Positions 36,885 through 48,370 of a DNA stretch of 64,000 bases are shown here, piece by piece. The notes below the pieces were generated by a model, which saw only the letters and a program-made list of their open reading frames with translations, was not told where the DNA came from and made no database searches. Made by a program: the position numbers and the translations under genes. Source of the DNA: Blastococcus sp. HT6-4 (GTDB lineage Bacteria > Actinomycetota > Actinomycetes > Mycobacteriales > Geodermatophilaceae); contig NZ_CP155551.1 in the NCBI RefSeq assembly GCF_039679125.1, positions 3,286,001 through 3,350,000 on the forward strand, read 5' to 3'. The stretch's first letter is position 1, and the number at the start of each line of letters is the position of its first letter.

Positions 36885-37211
36885 GTGATCCTCATCGTCG
36901 TGAAGTTCCCCGTCCGTCCCGAGCGCGCCGACGAGTGGACCGGGCTGGCCGCCGACTACGCCCGTGCGGTGAACGCCGAGGAGGGCTCGCTGTTCTTCGA
37001 GTGGTCCCGGAGCCTCGAGGAGCCGAACACCTACGTCTGCGTCGAGGGCTTCCGGGACGCCGACGCGGGCGCCGCCCACGTCGCCACTGACGCCTTCAAG
37101 CGCTTCGTCGAGCAGGCGCCGGACCTGGTGTCCGCGCAGCCGCAGATCATCTACGTGGACGCGCCCGACGTCGCCGGCTGGGGCCCGATGGGTGAGATCC
37201 AGCCGCGCTGA
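36885..37211 (+). CDS. Antibiotic biosynthesis monooxygenase-fold protein (YgiN-like)
   Basis: This 108-aa ABM-domain protein has a ferredoxin-like dimer fold (VILIVVKFPVRPERADEWTGLAADYARAV, EEGSLFFEWSRSLEEPNTYVCVEGF). Relatives are quinol or polyketide monooxygenases and heme-binding proteins. The GTG at 36885 is the only start that suits the family N-terminus; a GGAGG lies about 14 nt upstream. It precedes the amidotransferase gene by 4 nt. Confidence 0.8.
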   Translation: MILIVVKFPVRPERADEWTGLAADYARAVNAEEGSLFFEWSRSLEEPNTYVCVEGFRDADAGAAHVATDAFKRFVEQAPDLVSAQPQIIYVDAPDVAGWGPMGEIQPR

Positions 37212-37215
37212 CCCG

Positions 37216-37953
37216 GTGCAGCCGTTCCTGCTGCTGTCCTCCCGGCCCGAGGACGACGCGGCCGACGCGGCCGACGCCGAGTACCGGTCGTTCCTGAGCT
37301 GCACCGCACTGCCGGCCGGGCGGCTGCACCGCATCCGGCTGGAGGCCGCACCGCTGCCGGCGCTGGACCTCGACGACTACGCCGGGGTCTTCCTCGGCGG
37401 TGGCCCGTTCAACTCCAGCGACGCGCCGGACGAGAAGTCCGCCGTCCAGGTCCGGGTGGAGCGCGACGTCGGCCGCCTGCTCGACGAGATCGTCGACCGG
37501 GACCTGCCCTTCTTCGGCGCCTGCTACGGGATCGGCACCCTCGGCACCCACCGCGGCGGGGTGGTCGACCGCACCTACGCGGAGCCGGTGTCAGCGGTAG
37601 AGATCAGCCTGACGCCCGAGGGCCGCGACGACGCCCTGCTGGCCGGCGTCACCGACCGGTTCGAGGCGTTCGTCGGGCACAAGGAGGCCTGCCGCGTGCT
37701 CCCGCCCGGCGCAGTGCTGCTGGCCTCGTCGGCGACCTGCCCGGTGCAGATGTTCAAGGTCGGCCGCAACGTCTACGCCACCCAGTTCCACCCGGAGCTC
37801 GACCTCGCCGCCATCGTGCAGCGGGTGCGCATCTACCAGCACGCCGGCTACTTCCCCGCCACCGAGGTCGAGGCGGTCATCGGCAGGCTGGGCAGCGCGG
37901 CGGTGACCGCACCGGGCCGGCTACTGGCCAACTTCGTCGCCCGCTACGGCTGA
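37216..37953 (+). CDS. Class I glutamine amidotransferase (GMP synthase-like)
   Basis: This 245-aa stand-alone GATase1 domain has the nucleophile Cys in FFGACYGIGTLG and the His-x-Glu dyad in YATQFHPELD. It resembles the GuaA-like amidotransferase group that may act as glutamine hydrolases or gamma-glutamyl peptidases. The true role is unknown. The GTG start is 4 nt after the ABM gene, so the pair is probably co-translated. Confidence 0.82.
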   Translation: MQPFLLLSSRPEDDAADAADAEYRSFLSCTALPAGRLHRIRLEAAPLPALDLDDYAGVFLGGGPFNSSDAPDEKSAVQVRVERDVGRLLDEIVDRDLPFFGACYGIGTLGTHRGGVVDRTYAEPVSAVEISLTPEGRDDALLAGVTDRFEAFVGHKEACRVLPPGAVLLASSATCPVQMFKVGRNVYATQFHPELDLAAIVQRVRIYQHAGYFPATEVEAVIGRLGSAAVTAPGRLLANFVARYG

Positions 37954-37963
37954 GCCGCGCCGC

Positions 37964-38521
37964 TCAGCGCGACCACGGGCCCCAACGGCGCCGTCGCCGT
38001 GCCGGTGGCGCGGCCGGAGTCGCTGCGGCGAGTGCCTCGTAACGGCGCAGCAGCTCGCCGAGCAGGCCCTCGTACTGCCGCCGGTCGAAGGAGTACGTGG
38101 GTAGCGGTCCGTACTCGTCCGGCGCAGGGACGAACTCCGCGAAGTCGCACTGCCAGCCGACGTCGCGCCACTGGACGGTGTCGTTGTCGATCACCAACCG
38201 CGTGCCGAGCGCGCGGCAGTTGATGTCCTGGTCGACCGAACAGACCAGCAGGGCGACACGGCCGTCGTCGAAGTCCGGAGCCCCTTCGCCGAGCAACGCA
38301 CGCAGACCGGCCACAGCCGCTCCAGGATCCTCCGGCCACAGCCGGGTGAGCTCGGACGGCAGGTCCGGCACCCCCCAGCGGTCGGCCACCAGCCGACGCA
38401 GCGGGACACCGTCGACGGTCCAGTCCTCGAACGCGGAGTCCCGCTCCGTCGGTCGCCGCTCCGACAGGTCGACTGTCCGGGTCACCGCGGCGACGGTTCC
38501 CAGCTCGTGTACCGGTGACAT
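37964..38521 (-). CDS. Uncharacterised 185-aa protein downstream of cimA
   Basis: I do not recognise this protein. It is soluble, acidic with a basic Arg-rich C-terminus, and has a central segment with two Cys (VCSVDQDINCRALGTRLVIDND) and an aromatic region (VQWRDVGWQCDFAEF). There is no signal or membrane helix. It starts 6 nt after the cimA stop, so it would fall under the same attenuator. It converges on the amidotransferase gene with 10 nt between. Confidence 0.65.
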   Translation of the reverse strand: MSPVHELGTVAAVTRTVDLSERRPTERDSAFEDWTVDGVPLRRLVADRWGVPDLPSELTRLWPEDPGAAVAGLRALLGEGAPDFDDGRVALLVCSVDQDINCRALGTRLVIDNDTVQWRDVGWQCDFAEFVPAPDEYGPLPTYSFDRRQYEGLLGELLRRYEALAAATPAAPPARRRRRWGPWSR

Positions 38522-38527
38522 CGCCCG

Positions 38528-40114
38528 CTACGGCGCCGGACGGCGCAGGACGGCGTAGGTGAGCGCGTCGACCAGCGCGTGCCACGACGCCTCGACGATG
38601 TTGGCGTGCACCCCGACGGTGGTCCACTCCCCCACCCCGTCGGTCGTGTCGATGAGCACGCGCGTGGTGGCGCTCGTGCCGCCCTTCCAGCCGAGGATGC
38701 GCACCTTGTAGTCGGCGAGGGCGACGTCGGCCAGCTGCGGGTAGCGGCTCACCAGCGCCTGCCGCAGCGCGTTGTCCAGCGCGTTCACCGGGCCGTTGCC
38801 CTCGCCGGTGCTGATGATCCGCTCGCCGTCGACGTGCACCTTCACCGTCGCCTCGCTGATCACCACGCCGTTGCCCCAGTGCTCGACGGAGGTCTTGTAG
38901 CTCTCCAGCTCGAACAGGGGCGCCGGGGCCCCGGGCAGCTGCGACCGGAGCAGCAGCTCGAACGAGGCGTCGGCGGCCTCGAACGACCAGCCGTCGGCCT
39001 CGAGCACCTTCACCTGGTCGACCACCCGGCCGATGGCGTCGGCCTGGCCGGTGAGGTCCACGCCGAGCTCGCGGCCCTTGAGCTCGACCGACGCCCGGCC
39101 GGCCATCTCGGTGACCAGGATGCGCATGTCGTTGCCCACGACCGCCGGGTCGAGGTGGTTGTACAGCTCGGGGCTCACCTTGATCGCGCTGGCGTGCAGC
39201 CCGGCCTTGTGCGCGAACGCCGAGGCACCGACGAACGGCTGGTGCTCGTCGGGCGCGATGTTGGCCAGCTCGGCGATCGCGTGGCTGACCCGCTGCAGCT
39301 CCGGCAGGCACTCGGCCGGGACGGCGGGGATGCCCATCTTGGTGACGAGGTTCCCGATCAGCGCGAAAGTGTCGGCGTTCCCGGCCCGCTCCCCGTACCC
39401 GTTCGCCGTCCCCTGCACGTGGGTGACGCCGGCCTCGACCGCCGCGAGCGTGTTGGCCACGGCGCAGCCGGTGTCGTCCTGGCAGTGGATGCCGAGCATG
39501 CCCGTGGTGCGAGCCCGCACGTCGGCGACCACGCGGCCCACGCCCATCGGCAGCATGCCGCCGTTGGTGTCGCACAGGACACCGACCTCGGCGCCGGCGT
39601 CGAACGCCGCCTGCAGCACGCGCACCCCGTAGTCGGGGTCGGCGGCGTAGCCGTCGAAGAAGTGCTCGCAGTCGAGGAACACCCGCCGGCCGTGGGCGAC
39701 GAAGAAGGCGACGGTGTCGGCCACCATCGCCAGGTTCTCCTCCAGCGTCGTGCGCAGCGCCTCGCGCACGTGCCGGACGTCGGACTTCGCGACCAGGCAC
39801 ACGACCGGCGTCTGCGCGTCCAGCAGGGCGCGCACCTGGGCATCGTCCTCCACCGCCACGCCGGCCTTGCGGGTGGCGCCGAACGCCACCAGCTGGGCGT
39901 GCTTGAGCTGCAGCTCGGTGCGTGCCCGCGAGAAGAACTCGGTGTCCTTGGGCAGCGCTCCGGGCCACCCGCCCTCGATGAAGCCGACCCCGATCTCGTC
40001 CAGCAGCCGGGCGACGGCGAGCTTGTCGGCGACCGAGTAGCTGACGCCCTCCCGCTGGGCGCCGTCGCGCAACGTGGTGTCGAAGACGTGGAAGTCGGTC
40101 TCGGTGGTGGTCAC
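38528..40114 (-). CDS. cimA: Citramalate synthase
   Basis: This enzyme condenses pyruvate and acetyl-CoA to (R)-citramalate, giving a threonine-independent entry into isoleucine synthesis. The 528-aa DRE-TIM enzyme shows DTTLRDGAQREGVSYS (residues 13-28), GGWPGALPKDTEFF, the metal-binding H-x-H type region GIHCQDDTGCAVANT, and a C-terminal regulatory domain (about 400-528). The FDTTLRDG start and overall pattern fit CimA rather than LeuA. LeuCD and LeuB, encoded here, would carry out its next steps. It is preceded by an Ile-type attenuator. Confidence 0.92.
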   Translation of the reverse strand: MTTTETDFHVFDTTLRDGAQREGVSYSVADKLAVARLLDEIGVGFIEGGWPGALPKDTEFFSRARTELQLKHAQLVAFGATRKAGVAVEDDAQVRALLDAQTPVVCLVAKSDVRHVREALRTTLEENLAMVADTVAFFVAHGRRVFLDCEHFFDGYAADPDYGVRVLQAAFDAGAEVGVLCDTNGGMLPMGVGRVVADVRARTTGMLGIHCQDDTGCAVANTLAAVEAGVTHVQGTANGYGERAGNADTFALIGNLVTKMGIPAVPAECLPELQRVSHAIAELANIAPDEHQPFVGASAFAHKAGLHASAIKVSPELYNHLDPAVVGNDMRILVTEMAGRASVELKGRELGVDLTGQADAIGRVVDQVKVLEADGWSFEAADASFELLLRSQLPGAPAPLFELESYKTSVEHWGNGVVISEATVKVHVDGERIISTGEGNGPVNALDNALRQALVSRYPQLADVALADYKVRILGWKGGTSATTRVLIDTTDGVGEWTTVGVHANIVEASWHALVDALTYAVLRRPAP

Positions 40115-40149
40115 GGTGTCTCCCGGGGATGGCGGCCGACCCGAACACG

Positions 40150-40205
40150 AAAAAGACCCCCCGGGTACGGGAGGTCTGCGCGCAGTCGGGGAGGTGACTG
40201 CGCGC
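40150..40205 (-). promoter_or_regulatory. cimA transcription attenuator
   Basis: The RNA forms a perfect 10-bp hairpin (40205-40196 with 40187-40178, loop ACCUCCCC) directly after the leader stop codon. A terminator follows (arms GACCUCCCG and CGGGGGGUC, 40176-40168 with 40163-40155, then five U). The loop of the first hairpin repeats the 5' arm of the terminator (ACCUCCC), so it can pair with the terminator 3' arm as an antiterminator. Ribosomes stalled on the Ile codons at 40211-40219 would open the first hairpin. Confidence 0.8.
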
Positions 40206-40237
40206 TAGGCGATGATGATCGTGCCGCTGCTGTGCAT
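40205..40237 (-). CDS. cimA leader peptide with three Ile codons
   Basis: The peptide is M-H-S-S-G-T-I-I-I-A-stop from the ATG at 40237. An in-frame GTG at 40255 would add M-L-S-W-S-A. Three successive ATC (Ile) codons lie at 40211-40219. The stop TAG ends at 40205, the first base of the attenuator hairpin. No ribosome site is visible, and a TTTCAT box 8 nt upstream with TTGCCG 19 nt before it suggests a leaderless transcript starting at or near the ATG. Confidence 0.7.
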   Translation of the reverse strand: MHSSGTIIIA

Positions 40238-40313
40238 CGCCGACCATGAAAGCACGGGAGGCGCGGTGCGCGGCAACCCCGGTCCCGGAAACCCGGCTCG
40301 GCCCCGCCCTGGC

Positions 40314-40347
40314 GGCCGGCGGTCTGCTGCGGGAGCAGCCGCCGGCC
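40314..40347 (-). terminator. Hairpin downstream of leuB
   Basis: The arms at 40314-40328 and 40334-40347 (GGCCGGCGG plus TGCT, with a 2-to-1 internal loop) form a strong stem 7 nt after the leuB stop. It separates leuB transcription from the cimA leader. Confidence 0.55.
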
Positions 40348-40354
40348 GGGGGGC

Positions 40355-41377
40355 TCAGCCGCCGGCGAGCGCCGCGAGCCGGTCGCCGACGTCGGACGTG
40401 CGGATCGGCGCCCGCGGGTCGCGGGTGGACAGGTCGAAGGCGACGGCGGCGTCGACCTTCTTCGCCTGCTCGGTGCGGCCGAGGTGCTCCAGCAGCAGTG
40501 CGACGGACAGGACCGTGGCCGTCGGGTCGGCGACGCCCCGGCCGGCGATGTCGGGCGCGGAACCGTGCACCGGCTCGAACATGCTCGGGTTGGTGCCGGA
40601 CGCGTCCAGGTTCCCGCTGGCCGCCAGCCCGATGCCGCCGGTGACGGCGGCCGCGACGTCGGTGACGATGTCACCGAAGAGGTTGTCGGTGACGATGACG
40701 TCGTAGCGGCCCGGGTCGGTGATGAAGAACATCGAGGCGGCGTCGACGTGCTGGTAGGCGACGGTCACCTCGGGGAACTCGACCGACACCTCCTCCACCG
40801 TGCGCGACCACAGACCACCGGCGTGGGTGAGCACGTTGGTCTTGTGGATGAGGGTCAGGTGCTTGCGCGGGCGGGCGGCGGCCCGCTCGAACGCGTAGCG
40901 GGCCACGCGCTCCACCCCGAAGGCGGTGTTGAGGCTGACCTCGGTCGCGACCTCGTGCGGGGTGTCCTTGCGGAGCACGCCACCGTTGCCGACGTAGGGG
41001 CCCTCGGTGCCCTCGCGGACGCAGAGCATGTCGATCGGGCCCGGATCGGCCAGCGGGCTGCGCACCCCGTCGAACAGCTTCGCCGGCCGCAGGTTGACGT
41101 GGTGGTCGAGCTCGAACCGCAGGCGCAGCAGCAGGCCGCGCTCGAGGATCCCCGGCGGCACGCTCGGGTCGCCGATGGCGCCGAGCAGGATCGCGTCGTG
41201 CTGACGCAGCTCGTCGAGCACCGTGTCCGGGAGCAGCTCGCCGGTGCGCTGCCACCGCGCCGCCCCCAGGTCGTACGGGGTGGTCTCCAGGTCCGGCGCG
41301 ACCGCGTGGAGGACCTTGAGGCCCTCCGCCACGACCTCGGGACCGATGCCGTCTCCAGGGATCACTGCCAGGCGCAT
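40355..41377 (-). CDS. leuB: 3-isopropylmalate dehydrogenase
   Basis: This 340-aa NAD-dependent beta-decarboxylating dehydrogenase acts in leucine synthesis and, with citramalate products, in isoleucine synthesis. It has [11 protein letters not shown] at the N-terminus, substrate-binding [28 protein letters not shown] and [19 protein letters not shown] box lies 8 nt before the ATG, indicating its own leaderless transcript rather than simple read-through from serA. Confidence 0.97.
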   Translation of the reverse strand: MRLAVIPGDGIGPEVVAEGLKVLHAVAPDLETTPYDLGAARWQRTGELLPDTVLDELRQHDAILLGAIGDPSVPPGILERGLLLRLRFELDHHVNLRPAKLFDGVRSPLADPGPIDMLCVREGTEGPYVGNGGVLRKDTPHEVATEVSLNTAFGVERVARYAFERAAARPRKHLTLIHKTNVLTHAGGLWSRTVEEVSVEFPEVTVAYQHVDAASMFFITDPGRYDVIVTDNLFGDIVTDVAAAVTGGIGLAASGNLDASGTNPSMFEPVHGSAPDIAGRGVADPTATVLSVALLLEHLGRTEQAKKVDAAVAFDLSTRDPRAPIRTSDVGDRLAALAGG

Positions 41378-41393
41378 GGGAAGCGACCCTAGG

Positions 41394-42995
41394 TCAGAGG
41401 CTCGTGAGGTCGGCGGCCTGGGCGGCGCGCGCCCCGATGCGCCCGGCGATCTGCTGCAGCAGCTCCGGCCCCACCGGGCTGTCCACGGTCACGGCCATGA
41501 GGGCCTCACCACCCTCGGTGGCCCGGCTGACCTGGGCACCGGCGATGTTGACGGCGGCCTCCCCGAGCGCCGCGCCCACCGTGCCGACCACCCCGGGCCG
41601 GTCGGCGTAGACGAAGAAGAGCAGGTAGCCCGATGCCGCCAGGTCGATCTCGAACCCGTCGACCTCGGTCAGCCGCGGCACCTGGTTCTTCCCGAACAGC
41701 GTGCCGGCGACGGTCACCTGGGTGCCGTCGGCCATCGCTCCGCACACCCGGACGTAGTTGCGGTAGGTCGGGCTCTCCGGGTCGCTGGTCAGGGCGACGT
41801 CCAGACCGCGCTGCTCGGCGAACAGCGGCGCGTTCACGTACGTGACCTGCTCCTCGACGACGTCGGAGAAGACGCCCTTCAGCACGGCGAGGGAGAGCAC
41901 GGAGACGTCGAACTCGGCGAGCTTGCCGCGTACGTCCACCGTGACCGACTGGGCCAGGCCGCCGGCCACGGCCGTGAACACCCGGCCCAGCTTCTCGGCC
42001 AGCGGCAGACCGGGACGCACGTCCTCCGCCACCACGCCGCCTGCCTGCACGTTCACCGCGTCGGGCACGAACTCGCCCCGCAGCGCCAGGCGCACCGAGC
42101 GGGCCACCGCGGCGCCGGCCTTGTCCTGCGCCTCGGTCGTCGAGGCGCCCAGGTGGGGGGTGACGACCGTGTTCGGCAGGCCGAACAGCGGGCTGTCGGT
42201 GCAGGGCTCGGTGGCGTAGACGTCGATGCCGGCCGCACCGACCTGACCGGACCGGAGGGCGTCGGCCAGGGCCGCCTCGTCGACCAGCCCGCCGCGGGCG
42301 GCGTTGACGATGATCACGCCCCGCTTCGTGGTCGCCAGCTCGGCAGCGCCGATGAGCCCCAGGGTCTCCGGCGTCTTGGGCAGGTGGATGGTGATGAAGT
42401 CCGACTCGGCGAGCAGCTCCTCCAGCGTGACCAGCCGGACGCCGAGCTGCGCCGCGCGACCGGGCTGGATGTAGGGGTCGTAGGCGATCAGCTCGACACC
42501 GAACGCCGCGAGCCGCTGGGCGACCAGCACGCCGATGCGGCCGAGACCGATGACGCCCACGGTCTTCTCGGTGACCTCGACGCCGGTGAACGCCGAGCGC
42601 TTCCAGGTGCCCTCGCGCAGGGAGGCGTCGGCCGCGGGGATGTGCCGGGCGGCGGAGAGCAGGAGAGCGACGGCGTGCTCGGCGGCGCTCACGATGTTCG
42701 AGGTCGGGGCGTTGACCACCATCACGCCGCGCTCGGTGGCGGCGGCGACGTCGACGTTGTCCAGGCCGATCCCCGCGCGGGCGACCACCTCGAGCTTCGG
42801 GGCCGCGGCGAGGGCCTCGGCGTCGATCTGCGTCGCGCTGCGGATCATCACCGCCGCCGCATCCGCGAGCGCGGGCAGCAGGGCCGACCGGTCGGCGCCG
42901 TCGACATGACGGATCTCGACGTCGGTCCCGAGGACCTCCAGCACGCTCGGTGCGAGCTCCTCGGCGATCAGGACGACGGGCGCGGTCGTGGTCAC
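41394..42995 (-). CDS. serA: D-3-phosphoglycerate dehydrogenase
   Basis: This is the first enzyme of serine synthesis. The 533-aa long form has a catalytic/Rossmann unit ([21 protein letters not shown] about residue 143; Arg in [11 protein letters not shown], Glu in TEPC, His in TPHLGAST). An intervening substrate-regulatory domain (about 310-450) and a C-terminal ACT domain (about 457-533) that senses serine follow, as in M. tuberculosis SerA1. The GTG start is 8 nt after TACGCT. Confidence 0.97.
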   Translation of the reverse strand: MTTTAPVVLIAEELAPSVLEVLGTDVEIRHVDGADRSALLPALADAAAVMIRSATQIDAEALAAAPKLEVVARAGIGLDNVDVAAATERGVMVVNAPTSNIVSAAEHAVALLLSAARHIPAADASLREGTWKRSAFTGVEVTEKTVGVIGLGRIGVLVAQRLAAFGVELIAYDPYIQPGRAAQLGVRLVTLEELLAESDFITIHLPKTPETLGLIGAAELATTKRGVIIVNAARGGLVDEAALADALRSGQVGAAGIDVYATEPCTDSPLFGLPNTVVTPHLGASTTEAQDKAGAAVARSVRLALRGEFVPDAVNVQAGGVVAEDVRPGLPLAEKLGRVFTAVAGGLAQSVTVDVRGKLAEFDVSVLSLAVLKGVFSDVVEEQVTYVNAPLFAEQRGLDVALTSDPESPTYRNYVRVCGAMADGTQVTVAGTLFGKNQVPRLTEVDGFEIDLAASGYLLFFVYADRPGVVGTVGAALGEAAVNIAGAQVSRATEGGEALMAVTVDSPVGPELLQQIAGRIGARAAQAADLTSL

Positions 42996-43151
42996 GGGAA
43001 CACAGCGTAGGAGCGCTCCTCCGTGTCCACTGCGGGCCCCCGCCGACCGGTCCACCCGCGAGCCCGGCCCGTGGGCTTGCCCGGGCGCGCCGGACGCGGA
43101 CATGCTGGTGATCGACTGCGCCGGCCCCAGCGGCGCCCACCGGAGGGAAGC

Positions 43152-43835
43152 ATGAGCCAGTCCGACGATCCCGGCCGTCCCGAGACCACTCCGCACGGCC
43201 CGACCGGCGGCCCGCCGGCGCACGGCCAGCAGCCCTGGGACCAGCAGGGGTACGGGCAGCAGCCCTGGGGCCAGCAGGGGTACGGGCAACAGCCCTACGG
43301 CCAGCAGGGGTACGGCCAGCAGGGGTACGGGCAGCCCTACCCGGGCCACGGCCCCTACGGCGCGCCCGGCCGGCCGGCACGACCGGCTCCCGTCGTCGTC
43401 GCCGCGGTGCTCGGCTTCCTCTTCGCCGCGTTCGGCCTGCTGGCCGTCCTGGGCGTCGTCGTCGGCGGCGCGGCGTTCCTGCAGCTCGCCGAGTCCGACC
43501 CGGCGTTCGCCGACCTCGGGGCCGAAGCGGAGACGGCGGTCGGATTCGGGCTCGTCGTCGCCGGCCTGCTGTTCCTCGGCTACACGGCGCTGATGATCTG
43601 GGGATCGGTCTGGGCCCTGACCGGGCGCAGCCGGGTGCCGCTGATCGTCGGGGGCTCGCTCACGATCGGTTTCGCCGGCCTGATCTTCATCGGCGCCCTC
43701 GCGGAGGGTGAGCCGGCCAGCATGCTCGTCCTCCTGCTGGTGCTCGCCGCCGCGATCGCCATGGTCGTGCTGCTCACCCTCCGCAGTTCGGCCCAGTTCT
43801 ACGCCGCCCACCGGTTCCGCCGCGCCGGTCGCTGA
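43152..43835 (+). CDS. Gln/Gly/Tyr-repeat membrane protein
   Basis: This 227-aa protein has an N-terminal low-complexity cytosolic tail with repeated [16 protein letters not shown] units (about residues 26-62). Four hydrophobic membrane segments follow (around 80-105, 130-150, 160-180, 188-205). GGAGGGAAG 5 nt before the ATG is a good ribosome site. Function is unknown; the tail could drive protein interactions or phase separation. The following gene has the same build. Confidence 0.8.
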   Translation: MSQSDDPGRPETTPHGPTGGPPAHGQQPWDQQGYGQQPWGQQGYGQQPYGQQGYGQQGYGQPYPGHGPYGAPGRPARPAPVVVAAVLGFLFAAFGLLAVLGVVVGGAAFLQLAESDPAFADLGAEAETAVGFGLVVAGLLFLGYTALMIWGSVWALTGRSRVPLIVGGSLTIGFAGLIFIGALAEGEPASMLVLLLVLAAAIAMVVLLTLRSSAQFYAAHRFRRAGR

Positions 43836-43961
43836 ACCGGGTGATCCACCGACGGCGCGCATCCACAGCCGGCCGCGGAGAACCCACTCGCGGGTGATCG
43901 TCCCTACGATCGGTCGTCAGGTGGCCACCACGGGCCGCCACACCACCAGGAGGACGCTGCG

Positions 43962-44663
43962 ATGTCCAGCCCCACCGGTTCCGACCCCGACTACCCGCAG
44001 GGGGGTGCGCCGCAGGGACAGCCCGGCTGGGGTCCGCCGGCGGGCCAGCAGCCCGGCCAGGGGCCCGACCAGGGCTACGGCCAGCAGCCCGGCCAGGGTT
44101 ACGGCCAGGGTCCCGCCCAGCAGCCCGGCCAGGGTTACGGCCAGGGTCCCGCCCAGCAGCCCGGCCAGGGCTACGGCCAGCAGCCCGGCCAGGGCTACGG
44201 CCAGGGTCCCGGCGGATACCCCGCCGCCCCGGCCGGCTACGGCCAGGCCCCCCAGAGCCAGCGCCCGGGGCAGGTGACCGCCGCAGGGGTCATCGGCCTC
44301 GTGTGGGGCGGCCTCGGCGCCCTGCTGGGCCTGCTCGGGCTGGTGGGGGCCTCGATGGTCGACGACCTCGGGATCGAGATCACCGGTATCGACATCCTCC
44401 TGGGCATCCTCGGGATCGCCGTCTCCATCGCGATGGTCGTCGGCGGCGTGCGGGTCCTCCAGGGGAAGTCGCCCACGCTGCTGCTGTACGCCGCCTACGC
44501 CACGGTGGCCCTGTGGCTGCTCGGGGTCATCTCCCTGCTCGTGCAGGGCTTCGAGTTCAGCCCCGCAGGCATCCTGAGCCTGGTCATCGCCGGCCTCATC
44601 GTGTTCCTGCTCCGGCAGGAGAGCTCCAAGCAGTACTTCGCCTCCCGGGGCATCAGCTACTGA
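43962..44663 (+). CDS. Pro/Gln/Gly/Tyr-repeat membrane protein, second of a pair
   Basis: This 233-aa protein has an N-terminal tail of near-perfect [12 protein letters not shown] repeats (about residues 28-85) and four hydrophobic segments in the remainder. It has the same architecture as the preceding gene but a different membrane part, so it is a paralogue or convergent. It has its own TACGAT -10 (43905-43910) and an AGGAGG site (43948-43953). The near-identical DNA repeats make it prone to expansion and contraction. Function is unknown. Confidence 0.82.
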   Translation: MSSPTGSDPDYPQGGAPQGQPGWGPPAGQQPGQGPDQGYGQQPGQGYGQGPAQQPGQGYGQGPAQQPGQGYGQQPGQGYGQGPGGYPAAPAGYGQAPQSQRPGQVTAAGVIGLVWGGLGALLGLLGLVGASMVDDLGIEITGIDILLGILGIAVSIAMVVGGVRVLQGKSPTLLLYAAYATVALWLLGVISLLVQGFEFSPAGILSLVIAGLIVFLLRQESSKQYFASRGISY

Positions 44664-44680
44664 GCGCCCCGCAGACGACG

Positions 44681-44715
44681 AACGGCCCCCGCTGCCTCGG
44701 GCAGCGGGGGCCGTT
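44681..44715. terminator. Bidirectional terminator between membrane protein and ilvC
   Basis: A perfect 15-bp stem (AACGGCCCCCGCTGC at 44681-44695 with 44701-44715, 5-nt loop) lies between converging genes. It can stop transcription from both sides. Confidence 0.85.
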
Positions 44716-44726
44716 CTCGTCCGTCG

Positions 44727-46343
<1,617 letters not shown>

Positions 46344-48227
46344 TCAGACCTGGTTGTCGCCGAAGACCGGGCGCACGTCGCGCGCGGCCAGGATCGCGTC
46401 GTTGCTCGCGCCCGCGGCGACCATCGGCCACACCTGGGCGTCGGAGCCGACGACGAAGTCGATCACCACCGGGGCGTCGTTGATCGCCATGGCCTTCTCG
46501 ATGACCGCGTCGACGTCGTCCGCGCTCTCGCACCGCAGCCCCACGCAGCCCAGTGCCTCGGCCAGGGCCACGAAGTCGGGGATGCGCACGGGCTTTGGGG
46601 TGCCGTCGGGGTTGCGCGCGTGCAGCTTGGTGTTGGAGTAGCGGCCTTCGTAGAAGAGGGTCTGCCACTGCCGGACCATGCCCAGGTTGCCGTTGTTGAT
46701 GACGGCGACCTTCACCGGGATGCCCTCGATGGCGCAGGTGGCCAGCTCCTGGTTCGTCATCTGGAAGCAGCCGTCGCCGTCGATGGCCCACACGGTGGTC
46801 TCCGGGCAGCCGTACTTGGCACCCATGGCGGCGGGGACGGCGTAACCCATCGTCCCGAGGCCGCCGCTGTTGAGCCACGTGCCCGGCTTCTCGTAGCGGA
46901 TGAACTGCGCAGCCCACATCTGGTGCTGGCCCACGCCGGAGGTGTAGATCGCCTCGGGGCCGGCGATCGCGCCCAGCCGCTCGATCACGTACTGCGGCGA
47001 CAGCGCGCCGTCCTCGGGCCAGTCGTAACCGAGCGGGTAGCGCGTCCGCCAGTCGTCGAGCTGGGCCCACCAGGCCGCGAGATCCGGGACGCGACCGGCC
47101 GCGTGCTCGGCGCGCAGGGCGTCGGTCAGCTGGGTGATCGTCTCCCTGGCGTCGCCCACGATCGGGACGTCGGCCTTGCGGTTCTTGCCGATCTCGGCCG
47201 GGTCGATGTCGGCGTGGACGACCAGCGCCTCCGGGGCGAAGCTCGACAGCTCACCGGTCACGCGGTCGTCGAAGCGCGCCCCCAGGGCGACGATCACGTC
47301 GGCCTTCTGCAGCGCGGTCACCGCCGCGACCGTCCCGTGCATGCCCGGCATGCCCAGGTGCTGGGGGCTGCTGTCGGGGAACGCCCCGCGGGCCATGAGA
47401 GTGGTGACCACCGGCGCCCCGGTCAGCTCGGCCAGCTCGGCCAGCTCCTCGCTGGCCTGCGCCTTGAGCACCCCGCCGCCGACGTAGAGCACCGGCCGGC
47501 GGGCGGCGGCGATCAGCGCGGCCGCCTCGCGCACCTGCTTGCCGTGCGGACGGGTGGTGGGCTTGTACCCGGGCAGGTCCAGCCGCGGCGGCCAGGCGAA
47601 GTCCGTCGTCGCCTGGAGCACGTCCTTGGGGATGTCGACCAGGACGGGGCCGGGCCGGCCGGTGGCGGCCAGGTGGAAGGCCTCGGCGATCCGCTGCGGG
47701 ATCTCCGCCGCCGTCGTCACCAGGAAGTTGTGCTTGGTGACCGGCATCGTGATGCCCCGGATGTCCGCCTCCTGGAAGGCGTCGGTGCCGATGGCCGCAC
47801 TCGGCACCTGGCCGGTGATCGCCACGATGGGCACCGAGTCCATGTAGGCGTCGGCCAGCGGGGTGACCAGGTTGGTGGCCCCGGGGCCGGACGTGGCCAT
47901 GCAGACCCCGACCCGACCGGTGGCCTGCGCGTAGCCGGTCGCCGCGTGCCCGGCGCCCTGCTCGTGGCGGACCAGGACGTGGCGGACCTGGGAGTCGAAC
48001 AGCGGGTCGTAGGCGGGCAGGATCGCCCCGCCCGGGATACCGAAGATGACGTCCACGCCGACGGCCTCGAGCGAGCGGACGAGGCTCTGCGCCCCGGTGA
48101 TGCCGGTGGCCGGCTCGGCGGCGCTCTCGGCCACCGATCGGGCGGTCGTCTCGACGCCGGTCAGCGACGCGGCGGCCTCGCGGGTGGCGGCCTCGGAGCC
48201 CGGGGCCTCGTTCGGGGTGCTGGTCAT
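46344..48227 (-). CDS. ilvB: Acetolactate synthase large (catalytic) subunit
   Basis: This thiamine diphosphate enzyme makes acetolactate (Val/Leu) or acetohydroxybutyrate (Ile). The 627-aa protein has the catalytic Glu89 in [10 protein letters not shown], an FAD-binding middle domain, and the ThDP motif [15 protein letters not shown] ... NN near the C-terminus. The first 40 residues are an Ala/Ser/Thr-rich extension before the conserved core. A ribosome site AGGAG precedes the ATG. The transcript begins about 200 nt upstream and is controlled by an attenuator. Confidence 0.97.
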   Translation of the reverse strand: MTSTPNEAPGSEAATREAAASLTGVETTARSVAESAAEPATGITGAQSLVRSLEAVGVDVIFGIPGGAILPAYDPLFDSQVRHVLVRHEQGAGHAATGYAQATGRVGVCMATSGPGATNLVTPLADAYMDSVPIVAITGQVPSAAIGTDAFQEADIRGITMPVTKHNFLVTTAAEIPQRIAEAFHLAATGRPGPVLVDIPKDVLQATTDFAWPPRLDLPGYKPTTRPHGKQVREAAALIAAARRPVLYVGGGVLKAQASEELAELAELTGAPVVTTLMARGAFPDSSPQHLGMPGMHGTVAAVTALQKADVIVALGARFDDRVTGELSSFAPEALVVHADIDPAEIGKNRKADVPIVGDARETITQLTDALRAEHAAGRVPDLAAWWAQLDDWRTRYPLGYDWPEDGALSPQYVIERLGAIAGPEAIYTSGVGQHQMWAAQFIRYEKPGTWLNSGGLGTMGYAVPAAMGAKYGCPETTVWAIDGDGCFQMTNQELATCAIEGIPVKVAVINNGNLGMVRQWQTLFYEGRYSNTKLHARNPDGTPKPVRIPDFVALAEALGCVGLRCESADDVDAVIEKAMAINDAPVVIDFVVGSDAQVWPMVAAGASNDAILAARDVRPVFGDNQV

Positions 48228-48310
48228 CTCGCGGATCTCCTGTGCCTTGCGGCGTGGTACGGGCTGGTGCGACGGGCGGCGTGCTCACCCGGCGTCGGGT
48301 CACGGCCAAC

Positions 48311-48370
48311 AAAAAACCCCTCGTGCCACGGGCACGAAGGGTCAGCGCGTCGGTCGGTGACCGGACGCGC
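48311..48370 (-). promoter_or_regulatory. ilvBNC transcription attenuator
   Basis: After the leader stop, the RNA folds an 11-bp hairpin with one bulge (48370-48364 with 48351-48345, and 48362-48359 with 48355-48352). An 11-bp terminator follows (48341-48331 with 48327-48317, ACG-complement loop of 3 nt) with six U (48316-48311). The layout is the same as before cimA. Stalling on Val/Leu codons should disrupt the first hairpin and relieve termination. Confidence 0.82.

Noticed and set aside
43240-44230. Regular repeats that could be taken for a CRISPR array
   Set aside because: The repeats are in frame, encode [18 protein letters not shown], and have no unique spacers.
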